DNA of 64,000 nucleotides from Clostridium luticellarii (GTDB lineage: Bacteria; Bacillota; Clostridia; Clostridiales; Clostridiaceae): NCBI RefSeq assembly GCF_002995845.1, contig NZ_PVXP01000008.1, forward strand, positions 1 through 64,000, written 5' to 3'. The notes below the pieces were generated by a model, which saw nothing but the letters and a program-made list of their open reading frames with translations, was not told the origin of the DNA and ran no database searches. Below, piece after piece: positions 45,667 to 53,761 of this stretch. Made by a program: the position numbers and the translations under genes. Each line of letters starts with the position of its first letter. Within the stretch, counting starts at the first letter, position 1.

Positions 45667-48225
45667 CTACTGATCTATGAATTTAAGTTGAGCTTCACAA
45701 TAACAGGCAAATTTAAGCCTTTCTATTTTAAAATTTGCATCTGCAAATATCCTGGGCCAGCATTTAATATATTCTATTATTTTATCTTTTTTATCTTTTT
45801 CCAACTCATCCCAGGACACCATTGAAGAATTGGCATTTCTTTTTTCAGAGAGTCTATATTCATATTCACATTTTCCCAAAATATTCAACTCTTTTTCCGT
45901 AAAACCAATAATTTTAGGTTTTTCACTTTCAGACATTGAAATCAGATCATAATAAACTTTATAGAGCATATCAGGTATGTGCCTTACATAATCTCTAGTA
46001 GAATCTTTTTGTTCTTCACTTAGATTTTTCCAATACTCATCAGGTTTCATGACAATTTGATCTCTGTCATTGTAAATCATTATACGACTGTAGTTAAGTG
46101 CTCTGGAAAGCTGATCAATTTTCTCATTGAAAAATTCATCTTTCATTAAATAGCGGAAAAATTCATCCTCATCCACATGAAGTTTCAACTGATCTCTGGA
46201 AGGCAGATAGGATTGTTCCCACTTTTTTGCATTGCTCAACCTGCTCATCTCAAGTATAGCTTCCATGGATCTTGATTCGTGTTTGTACATGCTCACTTTT
46301 AAAAGTGCCCTCAGCACACCTTTGTCTATCTGGACCTGCTGTCTTTCATTTATGAGATGCGGAGCCTTGCGCTCCAAAAGGGATCTCAGCAGCATGGCCC
46401 TGCGGATAATAAAAAGCTGATCCCCTTCATCAGTTTGATTTGGCCCTAAAATATTTACATATCCTCTCAGCCTGCTCATGAAATCCGGTCCCTTTGCACT
46501 TTGAAATTCTTTGAAAAATTCTTTGTACTCAGTCCTGTCTTTAATATCTTCTCCACAAAATTCCTCAAATGTACTGCTTGTGCCCCCTGCAAATACAAAT
46601 ATGGCCTTTCCGATAGGATGGATGGAATTATCCTCTCTGAATACACCATCCTGCATAGGTGCCAGAAAATATTTCAGCCATCCCAGTTTTCTTTCAAAAT
46701 TAGAATCAAATTCATCAAAAAACACCAGAGGAATTTTACCTTTAAGTGAAATATCTCTTATTTTATGAAAGCTTATAATCAAATCTGATACTTTTTCAAA
46801 TTGTGATAAATTGAAATTCAGGCTTTCAATTAAATCTGGAGCTACACAGGAAGCAACTTCGGTTACACCAAAGGATTTCCCGGAACCCGGCGTTCCAAAT
46901 ACAGCAATAGAAAGAGGACGTACCACATTTTTAGAAGAAATGTATTCAGACATAAGATTTTTAATACTCTTATAAGCTTCAAATTCATCCCTGTCAACAG
47001 TTTTCAATTTGCCGAACTGCGCTATGGGTATGTATTTAAGAGCACTTTCTTCACCGTTTTTAACAATATCATAGGCTATTTCAGCCAGGTTGGCAGAGCT
47101 TTTATCCTTGATGATATACCAGCAGGATTGACAGCTGGTATCCCCTAAATCAGGCACCCTAATATCCTGTATGTATTCTTTATATATAAAATCATTTTCT
47201 CCTTCAATAAAAATTGAGGGATTGGGAAATACACTTTCCACAATGTTTTTACCAAAACCATGGGCAAAATACTTCTGTGCATCTGCAATTCCTTCACGTA
47301 TGCCATCATCAATTGACTTGCTGAGAGAGATATTTTTAAGTTTTCCCGAAACAATGGATTTTGCCAGTCCGGCTACAAAACAAGAAGTAATTCCATACAT
47401 CTTCCCCTGATTTTCTTTTATAAAATCACCCTCAAATGCATATGTCAAAAAATACAGCTGGGATCTGGCTTTTCCATCATTTCTATAGTATATGGCACCC
47501 TCCAGACCCAGAGGAACAATCAGGTGGCTGCATTTTGACAGAAAAGCAATCCGTGGATTATTTTTTATCTGCCATACAAAATCCAATGCCGTCCTTTCCC
47601 AGGAAAGATTTTCACTTATATTGACTTCCTCTGAACGCAGATCAGCTCCATTTATAACTACTATGGTATTTTCCATATGAAATTGTGTCAAATGTTTCCA
47701 CAGTCTGGTAGAATCAGAAGGATTATCCATCTTATATATAATTATGGGATGTCTATCCTGTTCTTTTAGAGCTAAAGGCCAGAATTTTTCGTCATTGTTG
47801 AATCCATTATTTTCATCATCCAATACAACCATATCTGCATTTTTATCATCATGTTCAATGGGAAACAGTCCAGGTCCGCAGGGAAACAATTCTTTAAACC
47901 CTAAAAACTCCTTCACCCTGTACACTCTGTTCTTATATTTTTCATCCGAAGCTGGGGAAAAAAGCCCCAGCTGCATAACAGAGGTCAAAAGTCCTTCCGG
48001 CAGATGTTCATCATTATAATCTATTTTAGGTGAAATCACATTGGCCCCGGTAGAGAGAGATACAAATTCAGCTAAAAGCAGTGCTTCTCCCTCAATTAAT
48101 CTATCATATAAATGTGGATAATGCTGCCAGCTCAGATCATTGATATATTCATTTGTTATCTGCCAGAGCAGCAAATTCACACACACATCACCGGATACCA
48201 CAATATTGAAATTTTCAGCTTCCAT
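45667..48225 (-). CDS. Large multidomain AAA ATPase with RyR-like C-terminus
   Basis: An 852-residue protein in three parts. Residues 1-380 start FNIVVSGDVCVNLLLW and end with HLIVPLGLEGAIYY and GITSCFVAGLAKSIV, reminiscent of a PfkB-type kinase fold without a clear catalytic GAGD motif. Residues 430-660 are an ATPase: Walker A FGTPGSGKS near 445, Walker B VFFDEFD near 505, and FVFAGGTSS as a sensor strand. Residues 700-850 contain two related segments (MKPDEYWKNLSEEQKDSTRD and VSWDELEKDKKDKIIEYIK) like ryanodine-receptor RyR domains, which are predicted ligand binders in bacteria. ATG 48225 follows AGAGGTGG. It lies about 40 bases after pdxT on the same strand, so it may be co-transcribed with pdxST. 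No known function fits; domain calls are by eye. Confidence 0.65.
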   Translation of the reverse strand: MEAENFNIVVSGDVCVNLLLWQITNEYINDLSWQHYPHLYDRLIEGEALLLAEFVSLSTGANVISPKIDYNDEHLPEGLLTSVMQLGLFSPASDEKYKNRVYRVKEFLGFKELFPCGPGLFPIEHDDKNADMVVLDDENNGFNNDEKFWPLALKEQDRHPIIIYKMDNPSDSTRLWKHLTQFHMENTIVVINGADLRSEEVNISENLSWERTALDFVWQIKNNPRIAFLSKCSHLIVPLGLEGAIYYRNDGKARSQLYFLTYAFEGDFIKENQGKMYGITSCFVAGLAKSIVSGKLKNISLSKSIDDGIREGIADAQKYFAHGFGKNIVESVFPNPSIFIEGENDFIYKEYIQDIRVPDLGDTSCQSCWYIIKDKSSANLAEIAYDIVKNGEESALKYIPIAQFGKLKTVDRDEFEAYKSIKNLMSEYISSKNVVRPLSIAVFGTPGSGKSFGVTEVASCVAPDLIESLNFNLSQFEKVSDLIISFHKIRDISLKGKIPLVFFDEFDSNFERKLGWLKYFLAPMQDGVFREDNSIHPIGKAIFVFAGGTSSTFEEFCGEDIKDRTEYKEFFKEFQSAKGPDFMSRLRGYVNILGPNQTDEGDQLFIIRRAMLLRSLLERKAPHLINERQQVQIDKGVLRALLKVSMYKHESRSMEAILEMSRLSNAKKWEQSYLPSRDQLKLHVDEDEFFRYLMKDEFFNEKIDQLSRALNYSRIMIYNDRDQIVMKPDEYWKNLSEEQKDSTRDYVRHIPDMLYKVYYDLISMSESEKPKIIGFTEKELNILGKCEYEYRLSEKRNANSSMVSWDELEKDKKDKIIEYIKCWPRIFADANFKIERLKFACYCEAQLKFIDQ

Positions 48226-48265
48226 AACTGCCACCTCTCTTACCTGATTATTTATTTAGCTGTTT

Positions 48266-48859
48266 TTACCAGCTCACTTTTTCATTAAAAATATTATAAC
48301 ACATATCAACAAAATATTTATGGAACTGAAAATCATCAGTTAGTTCGGGGTGAAATGAAGTGGCCAGCATATTGCCCTGTCTTACCGCTACAATGTTTTC
48401 ATCAACTCTGCACAGCACATCCACATCACTGCCCACCTTGGTTATATAAGGAGCTCTAATAAAAACCAAGGGTATTTCCTCGTCACAGATCTCATCTATT
48501 TTTTTATATGTTAAAAAGCTGTCAATCTGACTCCCATAGGCATTTCTTCTAACAGTTATATCCATAACCTGCATATAATTTTCAACGTTATTTTCAATGT
48601 TTCCTGCAAGAAGTATCATCCCCGCACAGGTTCCCCACACCGGAAAACCGTCTGTTATTTTTTCTTTGAGTTTATCAAAAATGCCTGTTTGCTTCAGCAG
48701 TCTCCCCATAGTCGTACTTTCTCCTCCTGGAAGGATAATTCCCTGCAGATTGTCTAATTCTTCAGGCTTTTTCACTTCAACTGTTTCACAGCCAAGGGCT
48801 TTCAAGTGATTAATATGTTCTATTACTCCGCCTTGAAGCGCAAGCACTCCTATATTCAT
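48266..48859 (-). CDS. pdxT: Pyridoxal 5'-phosphate synthase glutaminase subunit
   Basis: A 197-residue class I glutamine amidotransferase that supplies ammonia to PdxS. The catalytic Cys is in [12 protein letters not shown], the oxyanion motif is [13 protein letters not shown], and the His-Glu pair is in [12 protein letters not shown] 48859 gives the normal [11 protein letters not shown] start; GAGGATGG lies 10 bases upstream inside the end of pdxS. The in-frame ATG at 48904 is not supported. It overlaps nothing downstream; the ATPase gene follows closely. Confidence 0.96.
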   Translation of the reverse strand: MNIGVLALQGGVIEHINHLKALGCETVEVKKPEELDNLQGIILPGGESTTMGRLLKQTGIFDKLKEKITDGFPVWGTCAGMILLAGNIENNVENYMQVMDITVRRNAYGSQIDSFLTYKKIDEICDEEIPLVFIRAPYITKVGSDVDVLCRVDENIVAVRQGNMLATSFHPELTDDFQFHKYFVDMCYNIFNEKVSW

Positions 48860-48866
48860 CTTAATT

Positions 48867-49736
48867 TTACCATCCTCTTTCTTCAAATTTACTGTCCAAT
48901 TCACTGCAGTTTATACCTACCATTGCTTCTCCCAGATCTTCTGATACTTCAGCAATAGATTTAGGATCATTATAGTTTGTCGCTGCCATAACTATCGCTT
49001 TAGCTCTCTTTTCCGGATTTCCCGATTTAAATATTCCCGAGCCCACGAACACTCCTTCAGCCCCCAGTTTCATCATGAGTGCTGCATCAGCCGGTGTAGC
49101 TATTCCCCCTGCAGCAAAATTGACTACTGGAAGCCTGCCGTTTTCCCAGATAAATTCTATTAAATTAAAAGGAGCTCCAAATTCCTTGGATAAAGTCATC
49201 AGTTCTTCTTTTGGTGAATTCTTGACTCTTCTTATATCATCCATTATGCATCTCATGTGGGTAACAGCTTGAACTACATCTCCGGTACCAGCTTCCCCCT
49301 TAGTTCTTATCATGGCTGCTCCCTCTCCAATTCTTCTTAAAGCTTCACCTAAATTTCTTGCACCACATACAAAAGGAACATTAAATCTTGTTTTATCTAT
49401 ATGATATTTATTATCTGCCGGGGTCAGAACTTCACTTTCATCTATAAAGTCAATTCCTATGGCCTCCAGTATTTCAGCCTCCACAAAATGTCCTATTCTA
49501 ACCTTGGCCATAACCGGTATGGATACCGATGCCTTTATTTCTTTTATCATTTTAGGATCGGACATTCTTGCAACTCCGCCTTGACTTCTTATATCTGCAG
49601 GTACTTTTTCAAGTGCCATAACTGCACATGCTCCTGATTGCTCGGCAATTATGGCTTGTTCAGCATTTACCACATCCATAATTACTCCGCCTTTAAGCAT
49701 CTGGGCCAAATTTTTATTTAGTTCATACCTTGCCAT
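48867..49736 (-). CDS. pdxS: Pyridoxal 5'-phosphate synthase subunit PdxS
   Basis: A 289-residue TIM-barrel synthase building PLP from ribose 5-phosphate, glyceraldehyde 3-phosphate and ammonia. Catalytic lysines lie in [10 protein letters not shown] and in [11 protein letters not shown], and the Asp is in [13 protein letters not shown]. The phosphate site is [15 protein letters not shown] and GVFVGSGIF. The ATG at 49736 gives the [10 protein letters not shown] start; two TTG codons just before it (49742, 49745) are better spaced from GAGGAG, so a start three residues longer is possible. It is the first gene of pdxS-pdxT. Confidence 0.96.
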   Translation of the reverse strand: MARYELNKNLAQMLKGGVIMDVVNAEQAIIAEQSGACAVMALEKVPADIRSQGGVARMSDPKMIKEIKASVSIPVMAKVRIGHFVEAEILEAIGIDFIDESEVLTPADNKYHIDKTRFNVPFVCGARNLGEALRRIGEGAAMIRTKGEAGTGDVVQAVTHMRCIMDDIRRVKNSPKEELMTLSKEFGAPFNLIEFIWENGRLPVVNFAAGGIATPADAALMMKLGAEGVFVGSGIFKSGNPEKRAKAIVMAATNYNDPKSIAEVSEDLGEAMVGINCSELDSKFEERGW

Positions 49737-49860
49737 CAACAACACAACTCCTCACTTATTTTTTAGAATAATTATAATATATAGATTTTATAATTCAAAT
49801 GTACCCATACATTTAAAATAAGCATTTTGAATGACGGATGCTTATTTCTGCATATTCTAT

Positions 49861-51087
49861 TTATTCCTCCATTGGTTTTCCAGCCTCGAACAGCACTTTG
49901 TTCTTCAGCATGACAAAGCTTTGCACCAGCATCAGCAGTCCTGTCACAAGGAGAAGCCACTCTATTTTAATAAAATCAGCAGCAGGTCCATAACCAATCA
50001 TGGCCAGAGGCATTATTGAACTAGATATCATGGTCAAGACACCGAATACTCTCCCTAAAAAATCAGCTTCAACCTTTTGCTGCAGTAAAACGGTAAATGG
50101 CGTATTAAACACAGGCAGTACAAGCCCAATAATCCCCATCATAAATGTATAAATCCAGAATACATGAATAAGCCCAAGGACAAAAGTAGAAACTGCTATG
50201 ACAAAGGTGGACAGCACCATGGTATGGAGTTTGTTTTTGAGACCACCCCAGGATGCCATGATAAGTCCTCCCAGCATCATACCCAGAGCATAGACAACCT
50301 CGATTATTGTAAGACGCCAGACATCATTTCCAAAACTGCGTGCCACCTGCAGCGGTGTTAAAAATGCCAGGGGAGCTATCAGAATAAAATAGACTGCACA
50401 GAATATAAAGAGCGTTTTAATAAAATTATGGTTTTTAATATATTTGATACCTTCATACATGTCTCCCAGATAGTTTAACTTTTGATCCTGAAGTGCTTTT
50501 CCATGAGCAGGCACATGTAAAAACAAAATCATAATAGAAACTGCCACAGCTGCTGTAACAACATCAACAAAAAATACAGCTTCAATTGCAGCAACAGTAA
50601 GCATTACTCCGCTGAGCATGGGAGAAACAAGTGTCACCAGTGACTGTATGCTGCTGTTTATTCCATTGACACGTGTCAATTTATCCATCGGTACAATAGC
50701 CGGAAGAAATGCTCCTACCGACGGCATCTGGACACCTTCTCCAATTGCACGTACTGCAGACACCACAAACAGCATCCATATTGAACCATATCCCATAATG
50801 AATAGTATGGCCATTATAAAAGTTGAGACTGCTATGAGAGAGTCCGATAAAATAATAAGCAATTTTCTGTCATATCGGTCAGCCCATACTCCTGCAAAAG
50901 GAGAAATAAAAAAAGTAGGCAGAAAACCACAGATAATGGATATAGTCATCATAATTCCAGACTGAGTTTTCAATGTAATATACCAGGTAATGGCATACTG
51001 AACCAGCATTGATCCCAAAAGTGATATATTCTGACTGGTCAAAAAAAGGATGGTATTTTTCTTCCAATTTTGTTTCATGTGGGACAT
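49861..51087 (-). CDS. MFS efflux transporter (MefA/MFS_3-like)
   Basis: A 408-residue major facilitator with 12 hydrophobic segments. The start KQNWKKNTILFLTSQNISLLGS, the first-loop motif GVWADRYDRKLLIILSD and the AIGEGVQMPSVGAFLP segment match the MFS_3 group that includes macrolide efflux (Mef) and enterobactin exporters. GGAGGAAATT precedes the ATG. It stands alone between pdxS and a flavin-fold protein. Drug or siderophore export is likely; the substrate cannot be read. Confidence 0.88.
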   Translation of the reverse strand: MSHMKQNWKKNTILFLTSQNISLLGSMLVQYAITWYITLKTQSGIMMTISIICGFLPTFFISPFAGVWADRYDRKLLIILSDSLIAVSTFIMAILFIMGYGSIWMLFVVSAVRAIGEGVQMPSVGAFLPAIVPMDKLTRVNGINSSIQSLVTLVSPMLSGVMLTVAAIEAVFFVDVVTAAVAVSIMILFLHVPAHGKALQDQKLNYLGDMYEGIKYIKNHNFIKTLFIFCAVYFILIAPLAFLTPLQVARSFGNDVWRLTIIEVVYALGMMLGGLIMASWGGLKNKLHTMVLSTFVIAVSTFVLGLIHVFWIYTFMMGIIGLVLPVFNTPFTVLLQQKVEADFLGRVFGVLTMISSSIMPLAMIGYGPAADFIKIEWLLLVTGLLMLVQSFVMLKNKVLFEAGKPMEE

Positions 51088-51133
51088 AATTTCCTCCTAT
51101 CCATCATTTACACAATGCACAATGTAAATAAAC

Positions 51134-51189
51134 CAAAAATGGAGTGCTGTAAAATTATTTTAAATAACAGTTTTGCAGTACTCCACTTT
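51134..51189 (-). terminator. Intrinsic terminator after PPOX-family gene
   Basis: On the minus strand a long, slightly imperfect stem (AAAGTGGAGT-ACTGCAAAA with TTTTACAGCACTCCATTT) is followed by a T-run, 38 bases past the gene end. Confidence 0.75.
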
Positions 51190-51226
51190 GAATTTAATAT
51201 TTTTTGTCTGATGCTGAACCTTCTGC

Positions 51227-51676
51227 CTATACTAATTCTTTTACTTCTTTTGGATCTCTAGTATAATCAGCAAGCTTCACAAATTTTGCCTTTATCCTGT
51301 ATATGACGGAATCTCCAATATCACCTTTATCTACATTTTCCTTCAGCACCGGATATCTGACACTTATTCCGTTCACTGCGCTCTTAAAGTCATCATCACC
51401 CTGCAGTACTTCCGATGCCTCTCCAGTTACAGAAACACTTTTAAAAGTATTATAGGATTGATTCTCATTTTGAAAGTAAAAGGTAACTATTGGATTTTTC
51501 TTTATATGCTTTACCTTATTCGATTTTCTCCCCGTCTCAAAATACAGATTGGCTCCCTGGTTTGAAAATGCTCCCATAACCCTGGCATATGGTGCACCAT
51601 CCTCACCTACCGTAATCAGCAGTCCTGTCTTGGACTGTTCTACATATTTGATGGCCTCGTCTAATACTTCACTCAT
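51227..51676 (-). CDS. Pyridoxamine 5'-phosphate oxidase-family protein
   Basis: A 149-residue split-barrel flavin-binding protein of the general-stress/PPOX-like type. Typical parts are SKTGLLITVGEDGAPYARVMGAFS (N-terminal strands), LYFETGRKSNKVKHIKKNPIVTFYF (flavin phosphate region), and VSVTGEASEV. Members bind FMN or F420 and reduce diverse substrates; the real substrate is unknown. AAAGGAGG precedes the ATG. It shares a direction but no clear operon with its neighbours. Confidence 0.88.
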   Translation of the reverse strand: MSEVLDEAIKYVEQSKTGLLITVGEDGAPYARVMGAFSNQGANLYFETGRKSNKVKHIKKNPIVTFYFQNENQSYNTFKSVSVTGEASEVLQGDDDFKSAVNGISVRYPVLKENVDKGDIGDSVIYRIKAKFVKLADYTRDPKEVKELV

Positions 51677-51757
51677 ATGTAAAATCCTCCTTTTTTTTAT
51701 AATTATAGCCCAATAACAATATTAATACAATTACATCAAATATATTGCATTTACCAG

Positions 51758-52498
51758 CTATTTCATAACTGCGCACACTATGGTCCTGGCCCCGTCAAAT
51801 TCATAACTGCAGGTATACAGAGTCAATATCTTTTTAAAATCATTATTTTTAATGTCCTTGTAATACATGGATTTTTGCTTTAAAAAATTTATGTATTTCT
51901 TATATTCTTCATCTGAAGCAAAATTGGTCCTGAGTTCATTTTTCTTTTCATCCACCACAAAAACGGAAAAGACTTCATAGGTATATTCTTTGTTGTCCTT
52001 TATTATTTTTATAGTCCCCTTTTTAAAGTTTTCTTCTTCTTTAAAATTATTTATTTTACTAAACATGGTGGCACTTTTCATATTATGCCCATAAATGATC
52101 ATGTCCCTGTCCGAATCATGTTTATCATTATTTTCGACGAATATACTTCCCGATACACTTTTTTCTCCGTAAAAATTATTGTGAAGATAAAATTCATTGT
52201 CCTTTCTCTGGACAACCGGATAACTTATATCAGTGTTGGGGATATTGATACCAAAATATCCTATATCAGTGTCGGGAATGCTTATCCAGAATTTATAATC
52301 CGGATTAATCTTTCTCAGCTTTTCTTCTGCTGAATTTACTTTTGTATTATATTCAACTTTGGGCTTCAACTTTTGAATTTCAAAGTAATTTTTAATATCC
52401 CTGTAGTAGCCAAGGCATCTGTAGCCTATTGCGGCCACACAGGACACAATTACCGCAGCTAAAATTATATTTACTGCAATTTTTATATGTCTTTTCAT
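51758..52498 (-). CDS. srtB: Class B sortase
   Basis: A 246-residue membrane-anchored transpeptidase. The N-terminal anchor is residues 8-27 (AVNIILAAVIVSCVAAIGY). The catalytic residues are His138 in IIYGHNM, Cys230 in LTLYTCSYEF and Arg238 in GARTIVC, all in class B spacing. It joins proteins with a sorting signal to peptidoglycan. It lies beside YibE/F and a large secreted phosphatase, whose C-terminus has a membrane segment and basic tail but no recognisable LPXTG/NPQTN-type signal. Confidence 0.93.
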   Translation of the reverse strand: MKRHIKIAVNIILAAVIVSCVAAIGYRCLGYYRDIKNYFEIQKLKPKVEYNTKVNSAEEKLRKINPDYKFWISIPDTDIGYFGINIPNTDISYPVVQRKDNEFYLHNNFYGEKSVSGSIFVENNDKHDSDRDMIIYGHNMKSATMFSKINNFKEEENFKKGTIKIIKDNKEYTYEVFSVFVVDEKKNELRTNFASDEEYKKYINFLKQKSMYYKDIKNNDFKKILTLYTCSYEFDGARTIVCAVMK

Positions 52499-52507
52499 AA
52501 TTCACCT

Positions 52508-53659
52508 TTATATAAACTTTTTTATCAATTTTCCCGTAAGCAGCTTGCAGGTTATAAAAGATACTATAGGTACTGTTAAAATAACCCCAATACTCCCCGA
52601 TATACCCTGCATGATCTCTATTCCAACGGAATACATGTTGATAATCTGATTGTATTTCATGTTGTAGGCATATATTAAAATAAGGGTGTTTATGGAGCCA
52701 CCTGTAAATGCCAGTATAAGCGTATTCGACATGGTGCCCATCATGTCCTTCCCAACATTTATTCCGGAGACAAACAGTTCCTTGAAGCCCAGTTCAGGAT
52801 TTTTTTCATGTATTTCGTTTATCGTAGATGCCACAGACATGCTGACATCTATCACTGCACCCAGGGATGCTATGAGTATTCCCGCAAATAAAATCCCGCC
52901 TATGTTCAAATGGGTCTTGCTTGATATGACCACTAGATCCTCTATTTCCGACACATTGTATCCTGATATTTTTGCAAAATACCCAAATGCTGCGGCCGCT
53001 CCCCCTGCAATGATGACTCCTGCAATAGTTCCCAATATCGCCGATATTGATTTTACAGTCAAACCATCTATAAGATACATTGTAACTATAGTAACCAGAA
53101 TTCCTACCACAACTGCAGATAAAAACGGGGAGTATCCCTTATAGAGCATAGGTATAAATAAAAATACAATACATATGAATGTAAATGCAAGTCCAACAAC
53201 GGACTTGAAGCCTTTTTTACCTCCAATTGCCCAGAGTATCAAGACAAAAATCCCTACAAAAGCATATACAATAGGCCCTCTGTTATAGCTGTACACAGTA
53301 GCCACATAATTGTTTCCTGATACGCTCAGCGAAACAACAACCTTCATTCCCACTTTACAATCGGCACCGTAAAGATATCCTGAAGTGCTGGTGGCATTTA
53401 GCACCCTTCCCTTATACCTGCCGCCCAGCATTTTGATTTTTACCGTCTGTCTTCCTACCCGGGAACCATCCTTCTGTATATTGTCCTTTACGATATCCAC
53501 AACCACAGCCTTGTCAAAGGACACACCTTCCTTGTTGGAAAACTGTACCTTGTCTATCTGGTTAAAAGAATACAAAAAAGCAAAAAATCCCAATGCCAGT
53601 ATTATTACAACTGCCCTTCTTATATTGGCAGCTCTGTGGCCAAACAATTTTGAAATCAT
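52508..53659 (-). CDS. YibE/F family membrane protein
   Basis: A 383-residue polytopic membrane protein of the YibE/F family, of unknown transport role. It has TM1 at about 13-32, a short extracellular beta domain (GRQTVKIKMLGGRYKGRVLNATS), then seven or so helices. The family signatures LASLGAVIDVSMSVASTINEI and GRDIMGTM-like GKDMMGTMSNTLILAF are present. ATG 53659 is chosen because GGAGG lies 9 bases upstream; earlier ATGs (53680, 53668) overlap or precede it. The sortase gene follows by 9 bases, so they are likely co-transcribed. Confidence 0.88.
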   Translation of the reverse strand: MISKLFGHRAANIRRAVVIILALGFFAFLYSFNQIDKVQFSNKEGVSFDKAVVVDIVKDNIQKDGSRVGRQTVKIKMLGGRYKGRVLNATSTSGYLYGADCKVGMKVVVSLSVSGNNYVATVYSYNRGPIVYAFVGIFVLILWAIGGKKGFKSVVGLAFTFICIVFLFIPMLYKGYSPFLSAVVVGILVTIVTMYLIDGLTVKSISAILGTIAGVIIAGGAAAAFGYFAKISGYNVSEIEDLVVISSKTHLNIGGILFAGILIASLGAVIDVSMSVASTINEIHEKNPELGFKELFVSGINVGKDMMGTMSNTLILAFTGGSINTLILIYAYNMKYNQIINMYSVGIEIMQGISGSIGVILTVPIVSFITCKLLTGKLIKKFI

Positions 53660-53689
53660 AGTCCGCATCCTCCAGTTCATATTAAAATC

Positions 53690-53713
53690 ACAGGAGCACA
53701 TACATGCTCCTGT
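53690..53713 (-). terminator. Terminator after metallophosphatase gene
   Basis: ACAGGAGCA and TGCTCCTGT pair around a 6-base loop, followed on the minus strand by GATTTTAA. It separates the phosphatase gene from yibE/F and srtB. Confidence 0.65.
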
Positions 53714-53761
53714 AATCTGAGTTAGTGTAAATTACATAATTTTAAAATTCTTGTTCGGAAG

